From Phellopilus nigrolimitatus (lineage: Eukaryota > Basidiomycota > Agaricomycetes > Hymenochaetales > Hymenochaetaceae), in assembly GCA_021029095.1 (NCBI GenBank), contig JAJOHG010000256.1, positions 1 through 36,692 on the forward strand: a stretch of DNA of 36,692 nucleotides, written 5' to 3'. This document shows positions 1 to 10,723 of this stretch, piece by piece (the stretch's first letter is position 1; each line of letters opens with the position of its first letter). A program made the translations under genes and the position numbers. The notes beneath the pieces are model-generated. The model saw only the letters and a program-made list of their open reading frames with translations. It did no database searches and was not told the origin of the DNA.

Positions 1-3000
1 GGACCGTGACCGGCGTCCTTTTTCACTTCCTCCGAACGCATGCGTGTGATTCAGCTTCAGCCATAATACCAACGTATCAGCACCGTAAGCGTGGCTCTAT
101 ATCTTCTCAGGTGTTTTACTCACACAATGTGTGCTGGTGGGCCGCATCACACATTCGCAGTGATAAAGTCCGATGGGGTTACAGGACAAAAAGCGCCTTA
201 AGCTTCCGACGGTTGTACGCCCATGCACTCCCGGCACCCTCGTGCATCAAGCTTCGCTCTGTACATTTTCCTCCAGTTCACCTCGCACATCCAATGCTGA
301 TGTTACGTTTGATATGCAACCAGCTACACCTCTCCCGGTGGTCGGGAAATTAAATACGAGATTGAGAAAAACGTTCAGCGGCGCACCGCTTCACCCTTTT
401 GGCTATGCCGGCACCAAGGACTGTAATAATGAACCCAGGCTGGGAGGATGAAAGATAAAATGCCGATTCGTACGTACCGGACTTCCTAACATCTGCAGGC
501 GCTTGATCACAGAAAGGAAAAAGGATTTTCAAACCCATATGCAAATGGCTGCCTAGCGTTGAGCCGCCACGGACTTGACATCCGTGATGCTTTTATTGCA
601 CTTACGGCTCACGGATGATGCCTGTTATATGTCCCGGATGCTTGCAAAGAAAATTCTAAAGACCTGCAGTCAACCTCTTTCTTTCTTCAGCTATCCTCTG
701 AGCGCCGCTTATCCATTTCCAAGGCCGTCCAAATATGGGTTCCAGTGTGAGCCACCGAAATATCCAGCTCATCCCTTACTGACTCCCCTTAAGTAATCGT
801 TCTATACTAGCCTTTCCGAATTTTCGTAAAAAGTTGCAAACGGCTAAGTGGCGTTGTCTCTTTGAATGAAATCTCATACCCACTAAATCAAATTTCTACC
901 TGCCTCACACAGCGCTAAACAAATCCAGCTCCCAAAACGCCTCCCATTCTAGCTTGTGAACTTCCAAAAGACACAAGAAAGGCAGTTATTGATGGGCACT
1001 GCGCTTCGAACCCCTACACGACCTGAACTCGACTGTTCGCTTAATTTCGAGGGATCTGAAGCCAAAGGGCCAATCCAAAGCTAAAGCATGAACTATATTT
1101 CACGGGCAACAACCCCGGACGACCATAAGAGGCTTCGAGTTCTGGCGGGCATCAAGGGCCAAGACAAAGCAGACTACTAACGAATACCGGGTTCTTCCGA
1201 ATTGATTACAAGCTTTGTTCTGGTCCCGACACATATGGACACGTTCTAGGCTCTACAAGACTTCAAGCTCAAGGAGTTCGGTCATTATGAGGCCTGCCTG
1301 TGTAGTGTGCGATCAACTGTACAAACGGCGTTTTGATGATTCGTGTAGGGTACGTGACGACCCTCACTCATTCTACATATTATGTCAACGGAGGCTCATT
1401 AATTCACGAGCATTTTAGGCGTTAGGCTTTCGCGAATGCGGGTCGCTTGTGCGTAGACAAGCAAGTAATCGATTGTGGATTGTGAAAATTGAACAATGCG
1501 ACCTCCCTGCCTCTTTGCCTTTCGGGGCGACATTCATAGACAAGCAAGCACTCAGTGATGTTTCCCGCTTTTTTAAGATTTTTCAAGTCTTTGTCCTCGA
1601 GGAAGGAAGGGTAGTCGAGCCCGCCGAGGGCTGTATCACTTGTCCAGATCACACACCCACGCGTTAAGCACGATCCTAGCCGACTTTTCGCAGAAGTTTT
1701 ATCAAGTGCAAAGACGGAGCAAAGACCACGAACCCGCTATGCACGCGACAGCAGCGCGTCGGCATGCTCTCGACACCCTCTGACTTCTACAAACTTGAAA
1801 TCTCAAAAGGAGCATGTTTGGGGATTCTGTCCATAAGCAGCACATCCAAAATGTGCAGAAAGAGGACGCCAATCTGAAAGGAAAGAAAAAAACCGGTCAT
1901 CGGTGCTTCCCGTAAAACGCAAAGTGGCACGATCGATACACTGCACAGCAAATCTTGGTATAATCGGACAGAATGGGACGCACGAGGACAGGTCCCCTTT
2001 GACCATTCGGCACTTTGTTCTGTTGCACAAGCTAAGCTCCCGGGGGACGGCGCGGCGGCGATCGGCTTGTTTTTTTCCCTTACCGCAGAAACCCTCATAT
2101 GGATGGCCCAGTTGTTGAAAGAGCTGCGTCTTGATAAGCAGTGATGGGAACACTCTTTGTACAATATAGAGAAGGAAGCTTACAGTTTCGAAGCCGTGAA
2201 AGACTCGAGAAAAACGATATTGGCTATCAGCTTGCCAGCACCGTGCATTTGGAGTATCGAAGACAATTGCTATGGAGTTGGAGTCAGGAGGAACTCGGCA
2301 GAAGACTATAAAAGATTGTTGTATAGATAGAAACCCATGTTCCCAATTGAGTCTCACGAAACGGGAGCTCTGAGTCTAAGAGATAGCTGGCAGTCTGACC
2401 AAGAGAATATGCAATGGTGCCAGGCCCTGCTTCTCTGGATTGTTTTAGAACACAAGTTGGAAGAGCCACTGGTGGGACAATCTCCCAGGTCAAACTGGTG
2501 ACCAGTAGGGACTCTGCAAATCGTCAAGAAGGTTCTGAGATCCGGTCGGCTTGCTATCTAAGTTGAAGGAGCATCAGAGTTCAGGTGCGATGGAGTCAAA
2601 AATGGCTGAGTGGGACTTGATGAAGAAGAGCTGACGGCCGAAAGCACGAGCATAGGCTCATTGCAATCGTGAGCATACCAATGCTGGACGGGCACAGACG
2701 CAAGTGCACCCAAGCCGTACGAAGCACGAAGGCTGTTTGCATCTGCCTCCTCTTTCTGGCAATAATCAGAAATTCTGGCCATGATGATCAGGTAGGTTCG
2801 AGGCAGAACAAATACACGGCTTTCGCGTCGCTTTCTGCTGCGATCTGCCGGAACAGTTGACCAAAACGATTCGCACTCATCACCTGATCAGCCTGGTATG
2901 GATATCTCTAGAGGCGAAGAGGGTATTGCCAACAGCGGAGCAGCATCGAAGAGGTCTGTGGCCTGTGGCCAGTGTAGGCTAGGAATGGACGGCAACTCTG

Positions 3001-3480
3001 ATAACGGGTGAGCCCGGGCGCTCAACAGTCCACACAGGAGGCTGCGATACTGCAGTGCACAGTTGCGCAAGCGCGTTCTTCCCCAGTCAGCTGTGCCGAT
3101 CAAGAACGTAGGGGTGACTGTCGATAGCTGCGATCCGATAACAGAGAACGCCCTCAATTTATTGACAACGGTTGATAAGTCCGAAACAGCTGTGGACTGC
3201 GAGACTCCCAAGGGAGGAAACCAAGGTCAGAATGGCCGCAGGATCGCGATTGCATTTCGCGTTCCATAGACGTTTGATTTGGAGCTGTTCCGCTTACACG
3301 CGGAGCCAGAAATGAAGCGCACTCGCAGCACACCTCGGGAGTCTGAACTGTCGAAGCGTGATATGAAGACAGGACGCGCTAAGCTGCAGGAGAGAACAGC
3401 CTGAACAGTCTTTAATTTTGCTTTAGCTCCAGGGGCTCCTTCTCTGATTCTCTGGGGTTTTATTATAATTACTAGCAAGT
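1..3480. other. gene-free stretch, unassigned
   Basis: No open frame here resembles a protein family I know. Frames are short, most lack an ATG, and splice-like joins do not build a longer product. The longest minus-strand frame (about 1803-2357) begins at GTG, not ATG. A minus-strand segment near 1800-1880 follows a good acceptor-like pyrimidine run and encodes a short hydrophobic peptide, but no matching upstream exon could be joined with confidence. Composition is mixed and not strongly skewed, like decayed or neutral intergenic DNA. Confidence 0.5.
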
Positions 3481-4962
3481 TAGTGCGCGATCAGTCTACT
3501 ATTTCCCTTTCAGCGATCGTGCAGAGAAACCCGGGCCCCGCAAGGACGGCGAAGAAGCGAAGAGCAATCCGAAGAATCGTCCCCAGGACTGAACACATGT
3601 ATGTACATGTCGTTCCATCGCGGCCGAGAGAGTCGAGATTTCCGCGCAAGATTGAGTTGCGTTTGGAGTCGAACCACGGTCGTCGGCGGCGGTCAAACCG
3701 TCAAAGGGGCTGTGCGCAGGACGATCATTCCCATGGTGGTGGCGCAGCAACTCAGCAGCTGCTCATTCCGAATCCGCCGCCGCGTTGCTATCTCAATTAC
3801 AACTAGCACACACACACACAGGTGTATGTGTACGTATCACAGACTGCCCAGCCTACCCCTGATCTTCAAGAAGCATGCAAGTATATATTATGGCGGGGTA
3901 GAACTCCTGCACATGCCCGAGAACACCGTTTGGATCGCCCCCTACTATAAGCTCTCAGCCCTTATCAAGTGTATTTGCTCCCAGCAACTGACCGTCCAGC
4001 TGATTAGTGGCTATAGCCACGGATACCACAGCTGACAAGCGTATCAAGGCAGCCTGTACATACACAAGCGCGCGCCGCCTCCATGATCCAAGTCGTCGGA
4101 GGTTCCATCATGATCACGATTCATCCCGGTGCTATCGTGCATGGAGCTGCTTCTCAACTGGTTTCCGGTTCTCCGACGACTCTGCTATAACAGGTTCGGA
4201 AGGCGCTGGGGGCCCCTTTCCTGAGTCGGGACGGGATCAAAAATGGTTCCTGTCACGCAGGCGCCTCTGCGGACCCACAAGTGCAGTCAGCCAGTCAGTC
4301 AGTTCCAACCCAGATCTGGAGGCGAGATAAACGCGGATACGCAGATAGACGCGGATAAATTATGCGGTGCTGCGTGTTGCCAGTAGTCTCCACGTCTGAG
4401 CGTTCCGAAGCACAGAAGCGGGCACAAGCCGGCGAAAGAACTGCGCACGCGCGGCCGAACACCGAGGATCTTGTCTGCGGCGATTCGACTGAGGCGATGG
4501 ACATAACAGGTCCGAGTCTTTTCTGTGCTGCCGCTGATGCGCGCGCTTTATCAAGTTTTTGCGGGTTACGAAGCAGGATGCTGTGCTGTCTCAGCATATT
4601 CATCTTCTTTTGCTGTGCTTAGAAGACGTAGCTGAAGTGAGACGTCTTATTGGAGAAGGAGAAAAAGAAAAAAAAACCCCCGCGGTTCTTCACCTCCCTT
4701 CCAAGCACAGGCGAACTCCACATCGGGATCGCCTCCCGATGGCGTCTTTCCGTCTTCCGTCTTTCCGTCTCTGAAAACTTCTTGACATGTGGTCGGGGGG
4801 TCGCAACGGACCTGCGGAACCGAGCGGCCAAGCCAGCTTCGAGTAAACTTTGTGCCTTCCTCAATATATGCGACGCGTCCTCCGACATCAGAGGAGGCTG
4901 CTGCCTGCCGCCAGAAAGAAACGACCGGCCGGCCTTTGCTTCCAGTCAGCTCAGCTCAGCTC

Positions 4963-4970
4963 TATAAAAG
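4963..4970 (+). promoter_or_regulatory. orphan TATA box
   Basis: TATAAAAG, a full match to the core TATA consensus, follows three tandem CAGCT units. A start site would fall near 4995. No ATG follows within about 300 bases and no coding gene is recognised downstream, so any transcript would be non-coding or have a long leader. Confidence 0.35.
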
Positions 4971-5951
4971 CCATCGGCTGCACGCCCCCGACCACGCGTC
5001 GTGCGCGAGGAACGCCAGAAGCGTGCAGACGCGTGAGTTCCCGTTGGGAAAGAGCCTGCAGCGAGCGCGCTTGCTAGCCTGCCGGGACATTAGAGAAGAA
5101 AGAAGACCGCGCAAGAAGACCGCAATTGAGGAAGAAAAAACGCGCGCCGCCGCCACAGTTGGCTTGGAACGCGAAGCCGTTGCCTGATCCCCTGCGAGAC
5201 GTCCGCCCGTCCGTAAACAATCACGTCACACATCTGCAGCAAACGCGAGTTCTCGGTCCCTGGGTTAGCGGAGCAGCTGCGGCATTTCGTCATTACATGT
5301 ACATTGCTCACTTCCAGGCCGTGGTCTGGTTTGGTTAGCGCCGGAAGCCAATGAAATGCTGTGCGGTTCCTGACGCACATACAGTCCATGCACGCACTAC
5401 GTATACAGGGCGGCGGCGTATGAGCGGCCAGGGCTCCGGCACGCACGCGGGGGTGGTTCTCGCTTTCAAGGCGAACGCAAAGCGTCGAGGAGGGGCTGCA
5501 GAGCGGAAATAGAACGCGCACCGTGAAACGCAGGCTGTTGATGGCGCGCGCGAAAGAAGACTGGGAAAAATTGTGATTGTAAGGCGATATCGACCTTCCG
5601 CCCGCACACCTTCTTTGCATCAGGAATCGAGGCCAGCGCCGGCCGGCGCAGTGGGATCGCAAAAAAAAAAAAAAAAGCCACAAAAAAGAGAAGATGATAT
5701 CAGTTTTTTCTTGCAAGTGTACTGGTAATCACAGCAACACGCGTCTGGCGCCGTCCGTTTTCTGTCGCGTCCCGTCCTGGGTCAGTATACTGCAAACATC
5801 ATTATACATGTATATGTTACGCCCCGCGCCGGCGTTCTGCGGAGAAAAAGAGCAGCACAGCGCAGCGCAGCAAGATTTTCGATTTCCAATGCGAGACAAA
5901 AACAGAGGCAAGACCGTGACCGTCCAGACCGCCCTCGCACAAGCGGCTCCG

Positions 5952-5959
5952 TATAAATA
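5952..5959 (+). promoter_or_regulatory. orphan TATA box
   Basis: TATAAATA, a consensus TATA element in GC-rich surroundings. The first ATG downstream (6101) opens only a 38-codon frame of unknown character. Together with the element 1 kb upstream it suggests plus-strand transcription through a region with no recognised gene. Confidence 0.3.
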
Positions 5960-7845
5960 TTCCGAGTCGGCGCAGGGAGCGCGGGCGTAGACAGAGACAG
6001 TAGTAGTGCGGGTGCGGGTGCGGTGCGGTTCTCCCGGACCTGCGGAATTAGCAATAGAGAGCCGCCCACGCCAGAGAGAGCCTGCGACGCGCGTTGCCGG
6101 ATGCTTGCTCGTCAGGTCGTTTCGTCGTCGTCATACACAACACCCGCAGATCAATTGTGTCTTCTGCCAGTGAGGACGCGGACGCGCGGTGTGTGCGAAC
6201 GCCGAGGACTTAGCTGATAGGAATCGCAGAAGGCTCGCTTGCGTGGGCGCTGGGCGGGGAGTGGAGGAAGAGCTGTCCGGCGTGCACCAGCTGCATATAT
6301 TGTAGAAGATATCATATATCGTAGAAGCTCTTGGAACGGATGTGCGCAGCGCAAACGCACACGGGCGTGCAACTCGACGCCGTGCACAGGCCTCGGTCTG
6401 ATCACGGAAGACGCCTTGCGTCGAGAGTACATGTACATGTACACCAGGGCTGCGCTGCGGCGAGCCTAGGGCCAGATAATGCGAGGGACGCGTACCAGGC
6501 AGGCCACGTGGATGCGAGTAATCACGCGTTGTTTTGGGCGACGAAAGGCTGTCTGTCGATCGAGCGAGACTGTCGCAAAATCGTAGTGAATAGGAAGCCA
6601 GCCACAACGCCGTCGACAATAGGGCGGACCTGATAGGCACCAAGCCTGCCGGTGCGGTTGATGCGCGATGTGGGCCTCGTCTGGGCAGGTATTGTATGCG
6701 TGCGAGCGCGACAAACGAGACGGTCTGTTCGCCTGCTCGATCCCACCGGGCCTCGCAGTGGACTGAATTGAGCGAGGAAGTCCGCGATCAGGATGCTGAT
6801 CGCTGTTAGTTCGTTCGAATTTTTCGCGCACGTCTGAGCATAGAAGGGCGCACGTACGTACTTATTGCAGCATCGTGTACATACATATATGTAGTACGTG
6901 ACAGGAATGCATCAGAAAAAATCCTGGCCGTCGGGGCCGCACGCTTCGAATCTACTGTATAAGACGTGATTTGGGCACAAGTCGAGTACTTACGTGTAGT
7001 AAGTAAAGTACGTTATATACTGTAAGTAACGTAAATCGATCGAAATAAGCAGCAGCGCTCGCGGAGGCGACGGCCTCGACCTCCTTGATATTTGAATATT
7101 TGAATATGTGGATAATTAGCGCCGAGGGCATCATCAGAGGTGGTAAGTAAAGTGTAGGTGATGATACGGTTCTGCCGCATCGTATAAATCAGCCACGGCT
7201 CTCGCCTCCACGCATAAAGGTCTGGTCGATGCCATGTCGCATGGGCGTCGACTCTTATACCGGGTTCCATCCAGCACAATAAACAACTCACCAAAAGGGC
7301 TATAAGGAAACGCGGCTCCGCATGCGCACGCGGCACCGACTGCCCGTCGACTAAGCAGCTGCGCGCTGTGCAAATACGGCATACGTTGCATGCCAGCGCA
7401 TGCACACTGCACAGGGGCGGGCACGCAAGAAAGAGCCGCTGTCCCATTTGCGGATTCTGATCGCGCGCAAGTAATTGGCATGGCACCGGCACATATACTG
7501 TTACCACTGTATCTTAACTCTTATGTCGCAGGCAGCCGCTTTGGGGCGCCCCTCCGGGGCTAGCTGCAGCGGGCGACGTCGCTTGTAAGCGTATCGGCAG
7601 GCACCGCACCGCACCGCACTGCGCGAGCCGGCCGATCCTGGCCGGGTCAGGACTGCTGCTGGATGTATGGTATGATGGGCTGACTTTATCGCGATAGGGA
7701 TAGGGCAGGCGCGGGCGAATGGCCTGCGCGCGGGTCCGGAAAGGAGATAGATATAGATGTCGATGGTAGATATGCAGATATAGAAAAGAAAAAGGAGACA
7801 ATGGATGATCGCTGTGCGGCGATCGCGCGTTCGCGCTTACGCGGA

Positions 7846-7890
7846 GAACAACAACAACAGCGGCAGCGGCAGCGGCAGCGGCGGCTGCAG
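7846..7890 (+). repeat. CAA/CAG-CGG trinucleotide repeat
   Basis: A run of CAA units passes into alternating CAG and CGG triplets and ends in CTGCAG. It lies inside an open frame beginning ATG at 7801, where it encodes a Gln/Arg-rich run, but that frame shows no conserved domain. Confidence 0.6.
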
Positions 7891-8170
7891 TCTCAGAACA
7901 ACGCCTGCCTCGTTCGAGTTCCTCTTTTAAAAGAAAGTCTTCTTCCGTGCCCCTTCGCCGCCCGCGTGACGCGCTCCTGTGGCCTGCGCACCGCGGATCG
8001 CAAGCCCCGAACCCGGGTCGCGCAAAGAACGCACTCCACTATGTACAGAACAGTACATGTACATGTACACCGCCGCGCCAGCTCCGTATGGACGCGCTCC
8101 ACCGCTCGATAACGCACAAGTCAAGTCATCGACATATACATATATGCACGGGCCCCTGGGCCTCTGCCCT

Positions 8171-8206
8171 CATCACCATCACCATCATCATCAGCATATG
8201 CTGATC
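8171..8206 (+). repeat. CAT/CAC repeat ending in a palindrome
   Basis: About eight CAT or CAC triplets are followed by the perfect palindrome ATCAGCATATGCTGAT. A GGC/GGT-rich triplet run follows at about 8217-8250. This is a simple sequence with no coding support. Confidence 0.5.
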
Positions 8207-8849
8207 CCGAGGCAGCGATGGTGGTAGTGGTGGCGGCGGCGGCGGTGGCGGACAGACAGCCGTCCCACCGCGCAGATCTTCCAGCATATGCGTACTATGA
8301 TTTCTGTTCTGAATCACGATGGACGCCCCAGCCACTTCCCCCATCCAGCGCTCGCCCTCGCATCCCGAATTTGTTTTTAAAAAAGTAGAAAGAAAGGAAA
8401 AAACTCGGATGCCGAGCACGTGCCCCGCGCCGCGCACCGAGTCACACCGAATCCGGAGTGGGCCTGCAGCGAGCGAAGCCGTTCTCCGCAGAACCGCCGG
8501 CTTTGGACTCCGGGGCCCGGGTGCAGCCACGGCAAGGCCGCCCGTCGCAGAAATTTCTCGAACGGGGTGGAGGCACAGAATTAGGTACTAGAATCATCAT
8601 TTTCGAACAATAAAACCGCAAAGAAAAGGGGAATCTCGCCTGATTTTTTTTTCTCGAACGGTTTTAGCGCGCCTGACGACCACGACAGCGACGACGGCGA
8701 CAACGCGTAAGTAGCGCCGGCCACAGTCATCCGAGAAAAGCCAGTTGTCCCCTACCGAGTATGTATGTATGTAGCCTCCTTCCCTCGAGCTCTCACAATA
8801 CGTTCGATCGTTTCCTTTATTTCAGAATATACGTATAGTAGTACGCTAA

Positions 8850-10100
8850 ATCTCAAAAGAAAAGAAAAAAGAGAGTCGCCTATACAGAGAGAAAAGCCAG
8901 CTATTCTAGTGTTAGATACGTACGTACATACTACAGGACCTCGCGATACCTCGCGATGCAGGGAGAGCAAAATAGTAGAGAAGGAAGACACAAAAAACGC
9001 AGACGGAGATACGTACATGTAATAAGAAAACGGAGGAGGGGGGCAACATAGGAATGCACGGAAAGCATAAGTCGGGTTGAGTCGAGTCAAGCCGAGTCGG
9101 CGGCATAAGCAGGCAGGCAAGCAAGGGCGTTTTCATAAGCGTACAGGGGGCGTCATAATATCATTTCGGTTTCGATTCGATTGTCAGAGAGAGAAACGGT
9201 TCGGTTGTAAGTATTCGTCAGGGAAAAAAAAGAAAAGAGAGAAAAGAGGGAAAAGAGAGAGAGGAGAAAATAAAGAAAAGAGAGGGACGCGGGAGGTATG
9301 GGGGGGTCCGTCCGTTTGGTGCCATAATAAGAAAAAGTGAGCGAGGAAAAAATAACGGAAATAGGCAAAATAGAGCAAAATAGAGGGGAGGGAGGGCAGG
9401 AGGAGCGGAGCCGTATATGCGGGAAAAAATTCGTGCTGATGCGAGTGAGAGGAGAGGACGTGTGCGCAGGGGAAGCAAGCGGAAGAAAGGGGGAAAAAAA
9501 GTACGTATGTGTGTGCAATGGGTGGTGGGTGGGTGGTGGGTGGGTGGCAAAAAAAGAAAGCGAAAGAGTCGATAATAACGAGCACGCCAGACTCGGACGG
9601 ACGGACGGACGACGACGGGGCGCCGCAGCAATATGCATAATCGATTTGTTTTCTCCGTCTCGTCTCGTCTCGGCGTCGAAACGAAACGAAACGAAACGAA
9701 AAAAAGAGGTAAGTAAAAAAGATAAGAATGTGACATGAACGAGAAAAGAAAGAAAAACGAGATCCGTGAAAAAAACGAAGAGTTAAGAACAAAAACAAAA
9801 AATGAAAGAATATTATGTACTACAACATGTACAGCAGCGCTCGGGAGAAAAAAACAAATAGGTAGGTAAGTGGCTTTTGGGTTGGGTTGGGGGGCGTGCG
9901 TATGTGCGTATGTGCGTATATGCATAAAGAGAAAGAAAGAACGGGGGTGGGGGGCTCGATGGCGCGAGATGGAGATGGAGGTAAATAAGGGCGGGGGGTC
10001 GCGCGCGCGGGTGCGGGTGCGGTCAGGGGGAGCGGGGGAGCGCAGGGCGGGCTGGGCGGGATAGCATAAGGTAGGATAGAACGGGACGGGGATGGGATGG
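8850..10100 (+). repeat. long purine-skewed tract
   Basis: For over 1.2 kb the plus strand is made mostly of G and A, as in 9190-9290 and 9700-9800, with embedded microsatellites: GGAC (9595-9610), CGTCT (9656-9670), CGAAA (9677-9701) and GTGCGTAT units near 9896-9920. The minus strand is therefore a polypyrimidine tract, which removes stop codons and creates long false frames, the longest 304 codons. It lies 0.6-1.9 kb past the cyclin stop codon and would be C/U-rich RNA if the cyclin transcript read through it. Such tracts can form triplex (H-DNA) structures. Confidence 0.65.
9520..9547 (+). repeat. G-quadruplex motif
   Basis: Four or more GGG runs with one- to four-base loops, made of GGGT and GGT units. 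It satisfies the usual G3+N1-7 quadruplex pattern on the plus strand. Further G-rich strings occur at about 9945-9956, 10000-10060 and 10615-10637. Confidence 0.6.
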
Positions 10101-10485
10101 ATTATAAGAGCGCAAGCGTAACCAACAATCAACGATCAACGATCCGTGGAAGTGTGCATACTGATGTCCGTCCACGACAAGCCTCAAAGCCAAGCAAGGC
10201 GGGGCGCGCGCGCGCGTGCCCCAAAAGACAAAAAACCAGACCGAATCCGACGATTATGCGAGCCGCATCGCATCGCAGCCCCTCCCAAAGGGCTCCAAAC
10301 AACCACCTCCCACCGCGCCTCCCCTCCGCCTCCCCGCACCACACACGCCCATTACACACACAGCAGACCGCGCACCGCGGAAGGTTAAGAAAAAAAGAGA
10401 GAAATAGCGCCCATAGACATAAACACGAAAGCAATATGGAGGGGGTGACGGGTGACGTGATGGTACACGCGGGCGCACGCGCCGC

Positions 10486-10513
10486 GCAGGTTGCAGGTTG
10501 CAGGTTGCAGGTT
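10486..10513 (+). repeat. GCAGGTT tandem repeat, four copies
   Basis: Four perfect copies of the heptamer GCAGGTT lie about 210 bases beyond the cyclin stop codon, in the putative 3' flank of that minus-strand gene. Confidence 0.75.
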
Positions 10514-10723
10514 GTATGCGTACAGATATGGGTGTTAGATAGTGGCGCGGGGCCGGCGCGGGGCGCGGGGTAAGCAGGAAATGATACAGCGCAGAGTACG
10601 GGCGGTCAGAAGCGGGGCCGGGGGCGGGGGGGGGGCATATAAGTCAAGTCTAAATCCAGTCGTTGGCCGGTCGGGGAGGGGGGAAAACGAAGAGAGAGCG
10701 CGAAACGGGTGAACGGGGGGAAA

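Larger units (their letters stand above)
3481..7800. other. GC-rich gene-free stretch with orphan TATA boxes
   Basis: No recognisable coding gene. The stretch is GC-rich and holds short tandem repeats (for example TCTTTCCG-like units near 4745-4770 and GGTGCG units near 6008-6030), two consensus TATA boxes on the plus strand, and several TACATGTA palindromes. Frames on both strands are short and mutually overlapping, with amino acid content that simply reflects GC-rich low-complexity DNA. It could hold non-coding transcripts or distal control DNA. Confidence 0.45.

Noticed and set aside
7801..8112. 103-codon ATG frame with a Gln/Arg repeat
   Set aside because: Its distinctive part is only a CAA/CAG/CGG microsatellite and a double palindrome; the rest has no recognisable fold and competing frames are equally open.
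9218..10132. 304-codon minus-strand open frame rich in Phe, Leu, Ser and Pro
   Set aside because: It lies in a polypyrimidine strand that can hardly form stop codons; overlapping frames are just as open, and the residue content is only the translation of CT repeats.
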